Origin: Kumtagia sp963829135
Lineage (GTDB): Bacteria > Pseudomonadota > Alphaproteobacteria > Rhizobiales > Rhizobiaceae
Length of the DNA: 64,000 nt
Assembly: GCA_963829135.1 (NCBI GenBank)
Contig: CAWHHO010000007.1
Coordinates: forward strand, 62,001 to 126,000
Direction: 5' to 3'
The translations under genes and the position numbers were made by a program. Positions 10,123 to 18,732 of the stretch are shown here, piece by piece. Within the stretch, counting starts at the first letter, position 1. Every line of letters begins with the position of its first letter. A model generated the notes under the pieces. It did no database searches and was not told where the DNA came from. It saw nothing but the letters and a program-made list of their open reading frames with translations.

Positions 10123-10914
10123 GTGGCGGCTTACAAGACGCTCACCCTCGAGCGCGATGGCCGGGTCGCCATCGTCACCTTCCGCCGCGCCGACCAGCTC
10201 AACGCCATGAATAAGCTCATGCAGGGCGAGATCACCGCTGCATTCGAGGCGCTGTCGGCGGATGACGGCGTCGGCGCGATCGTCGTTACCGGCGAAGGAC
10301 GGGGCTTCATGGCGGGCGCCGATATCAAGGAATACGCTGCGCAAAGCAGCGAGGAGTTCGACATCTTCCAGGCGGCCGGCACGCGTATGTATGCCGCGAT
10401 CGAGGACAACCGCAAACCGGTAATCGCGGCGGTCAATGGCTTTGCGCTCGGCGGCGGCATGGAACTGGTGCTTTGTTGCGACATCGTGATTGCCAACCAA
10501 TTTGCCAAGCTCGGTCTGCCGGAAATCAAGCTCGGTTTGATTCCGGGTGGTGGCGGGACGCAGCGTAGCGTGGCGAAGCTAGGGCGCAACCGTGCCAATA
10601 TGCTGGTGATGACAGGGGCGATCGTGTCCGCCGCGGAATTCGTGGCGAGTGGTCTCGTCAGCGAGATCGTAGAGGTGGATAGGCTGATGCCACGCGCGCT
10701 GGAGCTGGCGCGTATGATTGCCGAGGAGCCGCCCGCAGCAATCGAGGGGCTGAAGGCACTTACGGCCCTCGCACTCAAGAATGATCTTGCCGTCGGATTG
10801 GAGAAGGAGCGGGTCATTCTGGGTGGGCTCTACCGCAGCGAGATCGGCCAGCGTCGCGTCCGAGAGTTCGCCGAAAACAGTGCGGCGCGGGCAGCGGAGA
10901 AGGCGAGGGTATAA
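10123..10914 (+). CDS. Enoyl-CoA hydratase/isomerase (crotonase) family protein
   Basis: A 263-residue crotonase-fold enzyme, probably hydrating an enoyl-CoA to a 3-hydroxyacyl-CoA. The oxyanion-hole segments are GRGFMAGADIKEYA and NGFALGGGMELVLCCD, and the two catalytic acids expected of true hydratases fall at Glu in GGGMELVL and Glu in LGLPEIKLGLIPGGGGTQ. The GTG start follows the CoA-transferase stop by three bases, so the two are one operon and likely act in sequence. Crotonase-fold proteins have varied reactions, so hydration is the best guess only. Confidence 0.88.
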   Translation: MAAYKTLTLERDGRVAIVTFRRADQLNAMNKLMQGEITAAFEALSADDGVGAIVVTGEGRGFMAGADIKEYAAQSSEEFDIFQAAGTRMYAAIEDNRKPVIAAVNGFALGGGMELVLCCDIVIANQFAKLGLPEIKLGLIPGGGGTQRSVAKLGRNRANMLVMTGAIVSAAEFVASGLVSEIVEVDRLMPRALELARMIAEEPPAAIEGLKALTALALKNDLAVGLEKERVILGGLYRSEIGQRRVREFAENSAARAAEKARV

Positions 10915-10999
10915 GAGTTGATCGCTGCCCCGTTGCCTGCAGAGTCGGGTGAGGCGGCTTCTGCAATGGCGCTAATTGCCCGGTGGAGGAGCTTCCGAT

Positions 11000-12022
11000 A
11001 TGAAACCTGAAGACGCCGACGACTATCGCGGGCTCGGCTGGGCGCATGGCGCGCTCACGGTGCAGAGGCTCGGCGCCATGATGGCGCCGGTGACCTTCGT
11101 TTTGGCGGATGGCCGGCAGGTGTCGCCGCTGCATATCGCGCCATGGGCGGGCGACACGGGTACGGACGGCCTTCCTGGGATCCTGCAGAAGCTGCGCGGC
11201 GACTGGCCCTGCGTGCCGTTCGGCTATTCTGTGCCGAGCGACGGCTGGCCGGTCGAATGGGCGAAGGGGATGGGTGCGCCCGCCGCGGACGAAGAAGTGC
11301 ATGGGTACTGCTCCAACCACGAATGGCGCTGGCAATCCACGGCCGACCAGTCGCTAAGACTGTTCCTCGAATACCCGCTGCCGCATCCGGTGCTGCGAGT
11401 AGAGCGGACGATTACCCCGGACCCGGACGCGCCGGCCGTCGATCTCGAATTCCGCATCGTCGTACGGCGGCGCTGCCGACTGCCGATCGGGCTGCATCCG
11501 GTGTTCCGCTTGCCGAAGGAGGCAGGCGCGGCGCAGCTGGAACTGGGCAGCTTCGATCATGGCCTTACCTATCCGGATACGGTCGAGCCAGGAGCCGCGC
11601 TGTTCGCCAAGAACCAGCGGTTCACGAACCTCGCGGCCGTCCCGGCACGGTCGGGCGGAACTGTCGATGCGTCGCGTTTGCCCTTTGCCGGCGATTTCGA
11701 GGAACTGCTGCAAATCCAGGGGCTGGACGGCACGGTGGCGCTTGCCAACCACGCCGAAGGCTACCGCGCACGGCTATCCTGGCAGCGGGAGCATTTTCCC
11801 AGCCTGCTGTTGTGGATGTCCAACCGCGGCCGCAAGTTCGAACCGTGGAACGGCCGGCATCTGGCACTTGGCATCGAGCCGGTCTGCTCGCCTTTCGGTC
11901 TCGGGCCGGCAACGGCGCTGGCCGACAACCCGATCGCGCTTTCGGGTACACCCACCGCGCTGGACTTTTCGCCGGAGCATACGTTCGTGACGCGCTACAG
12001 GATCGAGGTGGAGCCGTTGTGA
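11000..12022 (+). CDS. Aldose 1-epimerase-like protein
   Basis: A 340-residue protein of the galactose mutarotase-like beta-sandwich superfamily, which interconverts sugar anomers. A GGAGGAG ribosome site precedes ATG 11000 by eight bases; an upstream TTG (10976) is less likely. Recognisable parts are the basic GLHPVFRLPKE strand, VEPGAALF and the late GNxxLALGIEPVC-like segment (HLALGIEPVCSPFGLG), whose glutamate matches the catalytic-base region of the family. The catalytic histidine positions are not obvious to me. A mutarotase here supports a sugar or sugar-like compound as the island's substrate. Confidence 0.65.
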   Translation: MKPEDADDYRGLGWAHGALTVQRLGAMMAPVTFVLADGRQVSPLHIAPWAGDTGTDGLPGILQKLRGDWPCVPFGYSVPSDGWPVEWAKGMGAPAADEEVHGYCSNHEWRWQSTADQSLRLFLEYPLPHPVLRVERTITPDPDAPAVDLEFRIVVRRRCRLPIGLHPVFRLPKEAGAAQLELGSFDHGLTYPDTVEPGAALFAKNQRFTNLAAVPARSGGTVDASRLPFAGDFEELLQIQGLDGTVALANHAEGYRARLSWQREHFPSLLLWMSNRGRKFEPWNGRHLALGIEPVCSPFGLGPATALADNPIALSGTPTALDFSPEHTFVTRYRIEVEPL

Positions 12023-12086
12023 TGTATTGGCTACAGCGACAGCGGAGATTGGCGCCGGTATTTGAACTTCGTCATCCCGGGCGACT

Positions 12087-12209
12087 GAGCGAAGCGAAGG
12101 AAGACCCGGGACCCAGCGTAAGAATCTTCTTTCACGACCGCGCACATGCGCGAAGACTGTGCCTTCGGCGACTATTAGGCTGGGTCCCGGCTCTGCGGTC
12201 GCTTCGCTC
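12087..12209. repeat. Large imperfect inverted repeat (CCCGGGACCCAGC family)
   Basis: Arms at 12087-12117 and 12179-12209 pair closely: GAGCGAAGCGA with TCGCTTCGCTC and CCCGGGACCCAGC with GCTGGGTCCCGG. The text CGTCATCCCGGGC just before the left arm is a widespread alphaproteobacterial repeat opening. The element fills the 231-base gap ahead of the fused CoA-transferase gene and supplies spurious upstream start codons for it. Confidence 0.8.
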
Positions 12210-12253
12210 CCTTGGCCGGCTTGACGGCATTCCGCAGGCGAGGTGCTACTAAC

Positions 12254-14068
12254 TTGACCTCCCTCGTCAAACCCAACCGCCCCGTATTCACCGACCTGGC
12301 CGGCCTGGCCGCGATGGTGGAAGCCGGCGACCGGTTCGGCGTGGGCGGACATCATTTCGCGCGGTTGCCGATTGCACTGCTGAGGACGATTGCGCAACGC
12401 GGCGTCGGAAATCTGAGATACATATCGTGGGCCGGCGGCCTGCCGCTGGAGCTTCTGCTGGAAGCCGATGCGGTGGCCGCGATCGACATCTGCTTTTCCA
12501 GCCTCGACATCTTCGGCCTGCCGCCGCGTTTTCGCGCAACCGCCGAAGCGGGAACAATTCCGGTGCGCGACTGGACGGCTCTCGCCATGATTCAGGCGCT
12601 ACGGGCCGGACAACAGAACCTGCCGTCAATGCCGTTCCAGATCCCGGCGGGATCGGACATGATGGCGCGCATACCCGGCGCGGTCGTGGCTGCCGATCCG
12701 ATCAGCGGCGAGCCGGTTGGCGCCATCCCTGCGCTGCGGCTGGACACGCTGGTGCTGCATGCGCAGCGCGCCGACGAGAGCGGCAATGTGCAAATTCTGG
12801 GTCCGAAAGCACTCGACCTCGCCATGGTGGGGGCGGCGCACAAGGTGCTGGTGACAGTGGAAGAAACCGTACCCGTCGGTACGCTCTCTCGCGACGGCCG
12901 CCAGACTGTACTGACACGCAACCAGGTGTCGGCAATCGCCGTGGTGCCGGGCGGCGCGTGGCCGGCGTCCTGCCTGCCGTTCTACGTCACGGACTACGCT
13001 GCGCTGTCGCATGCTTTTGCGGGTGACGAGCCGCTGGTGGAAGCGTTTGCGTCTAGCCCGCCTTTACCGTCTCGCCCTTCGGGCTCACCATCTCTTCCCC
13101 GCGTTACGGGGGCGGGGAAAGGCGCTGTTCCCTCGCATCTTCGTTCCGCGGCCAGAGTTACAGCAAAAATGGTCGCCGATCTGCCGCTGGCAGAGAACAG
13201 CGGTCTGCCCGCGACAATCGACGAGATTCTCGCTGTGCGCATCGCCTCCGAACTGGGCAATGACAGCTTTGCCAGCGCCGGCGCGGTATCGCCGCTGGCC
13301 AATGTCGCCTACCGGCTGGCAAAGGCGACGCATGCGCCGGACATGATCCTCGCGACCATGAGTTGCGGCCACATCGATGTTGCACCCAGCCCTTTGATTC
13401 TGTCGCTGATCGAGACGCTGGATGGCGAGACGGCGGCTGCGCATGCTGGTGGAGACGATACCTACTCCACTTATTACCAGGCGGGCGCCGTGACGCATGA
13501 GATCGTTGCGGCGGCTCAAGTGGATCGGCACGGGCGGGTCAACACGATCGCGTTGACAAAGCCGAGCGGCGGCATGATCCGCCTGCCGGGGCAAGGCGGC
13601 ATGGCCGATGTCGCCAACATGCACCGGGACTACCTGCTTTACATCACCCGCCATACGCCGCTTTCGGTGGTGGACGCGGTCCGTATCGCCAGTTCGGCGC
13701 GCGGGCTCCTGACCGAGGCGGAGCGTGCGCCGCATGGCTACCGCACCGGCAAGGCGCTGGTTTTTACCGATCTGTGCGTATTCCGGCTGGATTCGGTTTC
13801 GCGCGAACTCGTGGTGATCGAAACGATGCCGGGCGTCAGCCGGGAGCGCATTTGCGAGGCAACCGGTTTCGAAGTCGTGTTCGATCCGGATTGCCGGGAG
13901 GTGGCGACACCGACCGCCGAGATATTGGACATGCTGCGCTCGCGCATCGACCCGCTGGGCCTGCGCCGGCTGGAATTCGTCAGCGCCAAGGAGCGCGGCG
14001 GACTGATCGCCGAGATCCTCGCGGCGGACCTGGCCATTGTCGAGCAGTGTTTTGACATGCAGGGATAA
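12254..14068 (+). CDS. Fused alpha-beta class I CoA-transferase-like protein with palindromic-repeat insert
   Basis: About 604 residues joining two class I CoA-transferase halves. The N-terminal half looks like GctA/IpdA (GDRFGVGGHHFARLP, later LHAQRADESGNVQILGPKA and VLVTVEETVP). The C-terminal half looks like GctB/IpdB (LANVAYRLAKATHAPDM). Between them, roughly residues 267-305, lies a low-complexity Ser/Pro/Arg stretch encoded by a palindromic repeat. Where the beta half of true transferases carries the catalytic glutamate I read ATMSCGH, so the enzyme may be a CoA-dependent hydrolase as described for IpdAB rather than a transferase; this needs alignment. TTG 12254 is preferred because GAGGTG precedes it and the region before it is repeat DNA. 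Confidence 0.72.
   Translation: MTSLVKPNRPVFTDLAGLAAMVEAGDRFGVGGHHFARLPIALLRTIAQRGVGNLRYISWAGGLPLELLLEADAVAAIDICFSSLDIFGLPPRFRATAEAGTIPVRDWTALAMIQALRAGQQNLPSMPFQIPAGSDMMARIPGAVVAADPISGEPVGAIPALRLDTLVLHAQRADESGNVQILGPKALDLAMVGAAHKVLVTVEETVPVGTLSRDGRQTVLTRNQVSAIAVVPGGAWPASCLPFYVTDYAALSHAFAGDEPLVEAFASSPPLPSRPSGSPSLPRVTGAGKGAVPSHLRSAARVTAKMVADLPLAENSGLPATIDEILAVRIASELGNDSFASAGAVSPLANVAYRLAKATHAPDMILATMSCGHIDVAPSPLILSLIETLDGETAAAHAGGDDTYSTYYQAGAVTHEIVAAAQVDRHGRVNTIALTKPSGGMIRLPGQGGMADVANMHRDYLLYITRHTPLSVVDAVRIASSARGLLTEAERAPHGYRTGKALVFTDLCVFRLDSVSRELVVIETMPGVSRERICEATGFEVVFDPDCREVATPTAEILDMLRSRIDPLGLRRLEFVSAKERGGLIAEILAADLAIVEQCFDMQG
13053..13165. repeat. Palindromic repeat inserted in frame inside a coding sequence
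   Basis: Inside the fused CoA-transferase gene, a stretch with hairpins GCCCTTCGGGC (near 13074) and CTTCCCCGC...GCGGGGAAAG (near 13093-13121) resembles the intergenic mosaic repeats of this genome. It is translated without a stop and encodes a linker rich in Ser, Pro and Arg between the two domains. This recalls the Rickettsia palindromic elements that insert in reading frames. The borders are approximate. Confidence 0.6.
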
Positions 14069-14124
14069 CTCAGGGTGCGGTACCGCCAAGCGTAGCGGTG
14101 GGGGGAAGTTGGGAGAAAGTCACA

Positions 14125-14958
14125 ATGAAACCATTGCTGCCGATGACTGCCGCGCGGGTCTTCTTCAATGGCATTTTTACGTCGCCGCGGGTGGCGCATC
14201 CGGAAGGCGTAGCGGTGCATGCCGACGGGTCGATCTGGTGCGGCAATGAGGTCGGCGAACTCTTGCGCATTGCCGCCGATGGCAGCGCGGTCGAGCGTAT
14301 CGGCGGCACGGATGGCTTCCTGCTTGGCATCGCTTTCGACAGCGCCGGCAACTGCTTCGCATGCGATCTGCGACATGCCGCGATCTTCCGCTGGGACGCC
14401 CGAAGTCATGAGATGCGGCACTTCGCGGCATCCGGCATCCGCGTACCGAACTATCCGGTCGTCGATGACGCGCGCGGCTTTCTCTACGTTTCCGACAGCA
14501 TCGGGCCAGCGCCCGGACCGGGCGTGTTTCGCTACGATCTGAAGACCGGAGAAGGGGGGTTGTGGTGTCAGGACGAAATGTCCTTTGCCAACGGCATGGC
14601 AATGGCGCCGGACGGGAAGGGACTGTACGTTGTCGAAAGCGACGCGTCTTGCATCAGCTATGTGCCAATCCTTGAGGACGGTTCGGCGGGTCGCAGGCGC
14701 GTTGTTGTTGAGGAGGTGCGCAATGTTCCGGACGGACTGGCGTTCGCGCCGGACGGATCGTTGTTCATTTCCTGCTATGAACCAAGCCGCATCTATCGCT
14801 GGCGTGAGGATCGCGGGCTGGAACTGCTGATCGAGGATCCCACCGCGACTGTGATCGCGCACCCGACAAACATCGCCTTCAAGGGTCAGAAACTCTACGC
14901 GTCCAATCTCGGGCGGTGGCATATCACCGAGATCGATTTGGGGGGACTCGGCGGTTGA
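14125..14958 (+). CDS. SMP-30/gluconolactonase family protein
   Basis: A six-bladed propeller lactonase-like protein of 277 residues (SMP-30/gluconolactonase/LRE). Signatures are HPEGVAVHADGSIWCG at the N-terminus, whose Glu is the first metal ligand, and NGMAMAPDGKGLYVVES and NVPDGLAFAPDGSLF, which supply the Asn and Asp ligands. ATG 14125 has a TGGGAGAAAG ribosome site; the GTG at 14098 is less likely. It ends the island 57 bases after the fused CoA-transferase. Opening of a sugar lactone fits a route in which the SDR first oxidises a sugar; this is inference from context. Confidence 0.85.
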   Translation: MKPLLPMTAARVFFNGIFTSPRVAHPEGVAVHADGSIWCGNEVGELLRIAADGSAVERIGGTDGFLLGIAFDSAGNCFACDLRHAAIFRWDARSHEMRHFAASGIRVPNYPVVDDARGFLYVSDSIGPAPGPGVFRYDLKTGEGGLWCQDEMSFANGMAMAPDGKGLYVVESDASCISYVPILEDGSAGRRRVVVEEVRNVPDGLAFAPDGSLFISCYEPSRIYRWREDRGLELLIEDPTATVIAHPTNIAFKGQKLYASNLGRWHITEIDLGGLGG

Positions 14959-15085
14959 GCACAGGTTAGCCGAACGGTCTACGGTTCCCCCCGGTCGTGG
15001 TCGGCTTGTGATGGCGTTGTGAAAATCGTCGCCGTGGGTTTGTAGAATTCGCCATTTTCGTACGTTTTTATGAGCGGAGACTGTC

Positions 15086-15772
15086 GTGGTGCTCAAATTC
15101 TACTACCATCCTCTGGCGTCGTTCTGCCACAAGGCGTTGATCCCGCTCTACGAGAACGGCACCGCCTTCGAGCCCATTATCGTCGATCTCGGCGACGCGT
15201 CGTCATCGGCGTCGTTCAAGGCGATCTGGCCGATGGCCAAGATGCCGGTGCTGGTGGACGAGGCGCGCGGCGCGACGGTGGCGGAATCCACCATCGTCAT
15301 CGAGTATCTCGACAATTTCTATCCGGGCGCGGTCCGCTTCATTCCGCAGGATGCCGACCAGGCCTGGCGGGTGCGTTTCTGGGATCGCTTCTTCGATCAC
15401 TACGTTCAGGAGCCGATGCAGAAGGTCGTCATTGACCAATTGCGTCCGAATGGCCAACGCGATCCGTTCGGCGTCGCGCAGGCGAAGAGCCAACTCGCGG
15501 AGGCATATGGGTTCATCGAGGATCAACTCGCGGACAAGACCTGGATTACCGGCGACGCGTTTACGCTGGCGGATTGCGCAGCGTTGCCGGGTCTGTTCTT
15601 CAGCAGCGTCATCGTGCCGTTCGACGATCGGAAACGGCTGTGGGCCTACTATGGCCGACTGATGCGGCGTCCCTCGGTCGAGCGCGTTTTGCGCGAGGCG
15701 GAGCCGTATCTCAAGTTCTTCCCGCTGCCGGACAAGCCATCGCTCGTTCCCGCCGTGATCGATCCCAACTGA
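15086..15772 (+). CDS. Glutathione S-transferase family protein
   Basis: A 228-residue GST-like cytosolic protein. The N-terminal thioredoxin-like domain covers about residues 1-80 (LKFYYHPLASFCHKALIPLYE, then a KMPVLVDE cis-proline loop and VAESTIVIEYLD, the glutathione-binding Glu-Ser pair). An all-helical C-terminal domain follows (WITGDAFTLADCAALPGL, the N-capping box of GST folds). The GTG start has GGAGACTG upstream. It ends two bases before the convergent dps gene. The substrate is unknown; roles in detoxification or maleyl-type isomerisation are both open. Confidence 0.85.
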   Translation: MVLKFYYHPLASFCHKALIPLYENGTAFEPIIVDLGDASSSASFKAIWPMAKMPVLVDEARGATVAESTIVIEYLDNFYPGAVRFIPQDADQAWRVRFWDRFFDHYVQEPMQKVVIDQLRPNGQRDPFGVAQAKSQLAEAYGFIEDQLADKTWITGDAFTLADCAALPGLFFSSVIVPFDDRKRLWAYYGRLMRRPSVERVLREAEPYLKFFPLPDKPSLVPAVIDPN

Positions 15773-15774
15773 AC

Positions 15775-16257
15775 TCAGGAGCTTTCCTGGGTGTGCGATT
15801 CCAGGAACCACAACGACTTGTCCAGCGCCCGTGAATAGGCGGTAAAGATGTCGGCGGTATCCTTGTCATCCGCCTCATCCGCTTCGGCAATCGCGGCGCG
15901 GGCCAGTTTGGCGGTCGCCGCGTAGCGGTCGATCAGCGCCGCCAGATGATCCTTGGTTTTGTGGATGTCGATCGGATAGGGGTCCAGCGGCGTCTGTTTG
16001 GCGACAATCTGCGAGGTGCCGAGAGCAACACCCCCGAGCTGCACGGCACGTTCGGCGATGGTATCGACGTGAACGTCGAGCTCCTTGCGAAAATCGTCGA
16101 GCATTTCGTGGATCGCAATGAATTGCGGGCCTTTCACGTTCCAGTGCGCCTGCTTGGTAATCAGCGAAAGGTCGATGGCATCGGCGAGGCGTGCATTGAG
16201 GATCCCAATGGATGCCTTTCGGGCATTCGACTTCAGATCGTTGCGGGTGGTGATCAT
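15775..16257 (-). CDS. dps: Dps-like DNA-binding ferritin
   Basis: A 160-residue Dps protein, which forms a twelve-subunit shell, oxidises iron with hydrogen peroxide and protects DNA in starvation or oxidative stress. The ferroxidase signature is clear: KQAHWNVKGPQFIAIHEMLD followed by DFRKELD, giving the His, His, Asp and Glu ligands placed between subunits. A short basic N-terminal tail (TTRNDLKSNARK) could contact DNA. The stop lies two bases from that of the convergent GST gene, leaving no room for a separate terminator. Confidence 0.93.
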   Translation of the reverse strand: MITTRNDLKSNARKASIGILNARLADAIDLSLITKQAHWNVKGPQFIAIHEMLDDFRKELDVHVDTIAERAVQLGGVALGTSQIVAKQTPLDPYPIDIHKTKDHLAALIDRYAATAKLARAAIAEADEADDKDTADIFTAYSRALDKSLWFLESHTQESS

Positions 16258-16332
16258 CGACTTCCTCCGGTTGACGGCGGCTTCATCAAAGCGCGACCTT
16301 GCCGGTAGCGCAAGACGACGCGCGGCGAGGGT

Positions 16333-17253
16333 TCACTTCCCGGCAAGAATTTCCCGGATCAAGCGCTGGCAGCGTTCGGCCATGAAGTCGAGCAGCAGAC
16401 GGACTTTCGGATCCTGCAGCTTCTTGTGTGGATAGACCGCCGCAAGCTGCACTGGCGCTGGTGGGTTATCCGGCAGGATCACCTTCAGTCGGCCGTCGCG
16501 GATGAAGGGCTCGATCTCGAAGCGCGGCTTGTTCATGATGCCGCGCCCTGCGAGTGCCCAACCGGTGAGCACGTCTCCATCGTCGGAATCGAAAGGTCCT
16601 TTCACCTCGAATTTTGCTTGTCCTGTGGGCGTGCGCAATGTCCAGAAATGTTCGCGGATGCCTGGGAATCTCAGCATCAGGCAATCGTGGCCATCATCGA
16701 CCAGTTGCTGCGGATTTGTCGGCTCGCCGCGCTTCGCGAGATATTGCGGCGCGGCAACCAGCACGCGCTCGCATTCGAGGATGCCGCGCATCCGCAGGCT
16801 GGAATCCTCCAGCAGGCCAAGGCGGAAAGCCACGTCTATGCCTTCCTTCATGATATCGACGTTGTGGTCGGAGAGGCGCAGCCTTACCTCTATCTGCGGG
16901 TATCGGTCGCGGAATTCAGGTATGCCGGAAGCGATGAAGCGTCGTCCCAGCCCGAGCGGCGCGGTCACGCGGATCGACCCGCGCGGCTGCCCGGACAGCG
17001 TGCTGACTGCCGCCTCGGCCTCCTCGATGGCCTCCAATACGCGCTTGGCGCCTGCATAGAACGCCGTGCCTTGCTCGGTTGGCATCAACTGGCGCGTCGT
17101 GCGGTTGAACAACCGCACGCCGAGATGCTTCTCCAGTTCCTTGATGCGGTTGGAGGCGACGGCGGGCGAGACCCTCAGGTCGCGGCCGGCGGTCGACAGA
17201 TTGCCGAGTTCGATCACGCGAACGAAAACGGTTATGTTATCCAGATAGGCCAT
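16333..17253 (-). CDS. LysR family transcriptional regulator
   Basis: A 306-residue LysR-type regulator. The N-terminal helix-turn-helix is at about residues 1-60 (NITVFVRVIELGNLSTAGRDL, then VSPAVASNRIKELEKHLGVRLFNRTTR). An effector-binding domain of the periplasmic-binding type follows (GSIRVTAPLGLGRRFIASGIPEF). It is divergent from the urate hydroxylase gene, with about 155 bases between start codons, so it may control that gene, but LysR proteins of this CrgA/DmlR-like type have many targets. The effector is unknown. Confidence 0.92.
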   Translation of the reverse strand: MAYLDNITVFVRVIELGNLSTAGRDLRVSPAVASNRIKELEKHLGVRLFNRTTRQLMPTEQGTAFYAGAKRVLEAIEEAEAAVSTLSGQPRGSIRVTAPLGLGRRFIASGIPEFRDRYPQIEVRLRLSDHNVDIMKEGIDVAFRLGLLEDSSLRMRGILECERVLVAAPQYLAKRGEPTNPQQLVDDGHDCLMLRFPGIREHFWTLRTPTGQAKFEVKGPFDSDDGDVLTGWALAGRGIMNKPRFEIEPFIRDGRLKVILPDNPPAPVQLAAVYPHKKLQDPKVRLLLDFMAERCQRLIREILAGK

Positions 17254-17408
17254 TCCCGGCTTGGATTACCCAACTCCCCAGGCCCTCCCGGTATGGCCGG
17301 CCCTGTCGTATTATTTTCCAGTTTTTTTTGAAAGTCATGAGGTATTCGTGCTCTTCTCTAAAAGGATACCGACCGGCAAAATCGCTGGAACGGAAGAAGG
17401 GTGCGGGA

Positions 17409-18629
17409 ATGCTTGATGTAGCAATCCTCTGGGACTGGCTGAGTTTTGCTGTTCGCTGGCTGCATGTCATCACAGGCATCGCCTGGATCGGTTCGTCCTT
17501 CTATTTCGTGGCGCTCGATCTCGGTCTGCGTCAGAGGCCCGGCCTTCCGGTGGGTGCCTATGGCGAGGAATGGCAGGTTCATGGCGGCGGTTTCTACCAC
17601 ATCCAGAAATATCTCGTGGCGCCGGCGGAGATGCCGGAACACCTGACCTGGTTCAAATGGGAATCGTATGCGACCTGGATGTCGGGCTTCGCGCTGCTCT
17701 GCATCGTGTACTATGCCGGCGCCGATCTGTTCCTGATCGATCGCAATGTCCTCGACGTCTCCGCGCCGGTTGGTATCCTTCTGTCGCTCGCCGTCATCGG
17801 TATCGGTTGGGTGGTCTACGACCTGTTCTGCAAACTGCTGCTGGGCAAGAGCGACACTGTTTTGATGCTCCTTCTCTATGCGGTGCTGGTTTTCATCGCC
17901 TGGGGGCTGACGCATCTGTTCACCGGACGCGCCGCGTTCCTGCATCTCGGCGCCATTACCGCGACGATCATGTCGGCTAATGTTTTCATGATCATCATCC
18001 CCAACCAGAAAATCGTCGTGGCGGACCTGATCGCCGGGCGCAAGCCGGATCCGAAATACGGCATGATCGCCAAGCAGCGCTCGCTGCATAACAACTACCT
18101 GACGCTGCCCGTGCTGTTCCTGATGCTGTCGAACCACTATCCGCTGGCATTCGGAACGCAATTCAACTGGGTGATCGCCTCCATCGTGTTCATCATCGGC
18201 GTGTTGATCCGGCATTACTTCAACTCGGTGCACGCTCGTAAGGGCAACCCCACCTGGACGTGGCTCGCCGCGGCTATCCTGTTCGTCATCATCATCTGGC
18301 TTTCGACCGTGCCGAAGGTGCTGACGGGCGAGCAAAAGGTTTCCGTAGGCACTGAGACGCTCATCGCTTCGACGCATTTCGGCGCGGTGCGCGATACGGT
18401 CATGGGGCGCTGCGCCATGTGCCATGCCGCTGAGCCATCGTTTGAGGGGATTTATCATGCGCCGAAGGGCGTCGTGCTGGAGAGCGACGGTGCGATTGCT
18501 CAGCACGCCACGGAAATCTATCTGCAGGCCGGTCGCAGCCACGCCATGCCGCCGGGCAACGTTACCCAGATCACGCCACAGGAGCGAGCCTTGTTGGTAA
18601 CGTGGTTCGAGGAAGCGGAGAGCAAGTGA
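17409..18629 (+). CDS. puuD: Membrane urate hydroxylase with C-terminal cytochrome c domain
   Basis: PuuD oxidises urate to 5-hydroxyisourate at the inner membrane and passes electrons to the respiratory chain. About 406 residues with eight or so membrane spans come first (LHVITGIAWIGSSFYFVALD at the N-terminus). A periplasmic C-terminal cytochrome c domain carries the haem motif CAMCH near residue 335 and a distal methionine in HAMPPGN. ATG 17409 is chosen because GGAA and GGGTGCGGGA precede it and the longer frame from 17328 lacks similarity. Together with guanine deaminase and the glycerate kinase downstream it forms a purine-degradation group. Confidence 0.92.
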   Translation: MLDVAILWDWLSFAVRWLHVITGIAWIGSSFYFVALDLGLRQRPGLPVGAYGEEWQVHGGGFYHIQKYLVAPAEMPEHLTWFKWESYATWMSGFALLCIVYYAGADLFLIDRNVLDVSAPVGILLSLAVIGIGWVVYDLFCKLLLGKSDTVLMLLLYAVLVFIAWGLTHLFTGRAAFLHLGAITATIMSANVFMIIIPNQKIVVADLIAGRKPDPKYGMIAKQRSLHNNYLTLPVLFLMLSNHYPLAFGTQFNWVIASIVFIIGVLIRHYFNSVHARKGNPTWTWLAAAILFVIIIWLSTVPKVLTGEQKVSVGTETLIASTHFGAVRDTVMGRCAMCHAAEPSFEGIYHAPKGVVLESDGAIAQHATEIYLQAGRSHAMPPGNVTQITPQERALLVTWFEEAESK

Positions 18630-18637
18630 ATGGTTGG

Positions 18638-18723
18638 TCGTCGGTCGTGATTAGTCGGTTGTAGCGAAAAGCCAGTGCGCGACCTCGAAGTATTACCCAC
18701 GACCGACTACTCACGACCAACGA
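18638..18723. repeat. Inverted repeat between puuD and guaD
   Basis: Arms of 24 bases at 18638-18661 and 18700-18723 are inverted copies with about three mismatches (core GGTCGTGA and its complement TCACGACC). They fill the 100-base gap between the urate hydroxylase and guanine deaminase genes. There is no U-tract, so it is more likely an intergenic repeat than a terminator. Confidence 0.7.
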
Positions 18724-18732
18724 CCCACGCCC

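Noticed and set aside
8839..10500. 553-codon open frame on the minus strand
   Set aside because: Antisense to the CoA-transferase and crotonase genes; it shows no known domain.
12212..12253. Upstream extension of the fused CoA-transferase
   Set aside because: It lies in the arm of an intergenic repeat, and TTG 12254 has the better ribosome site.
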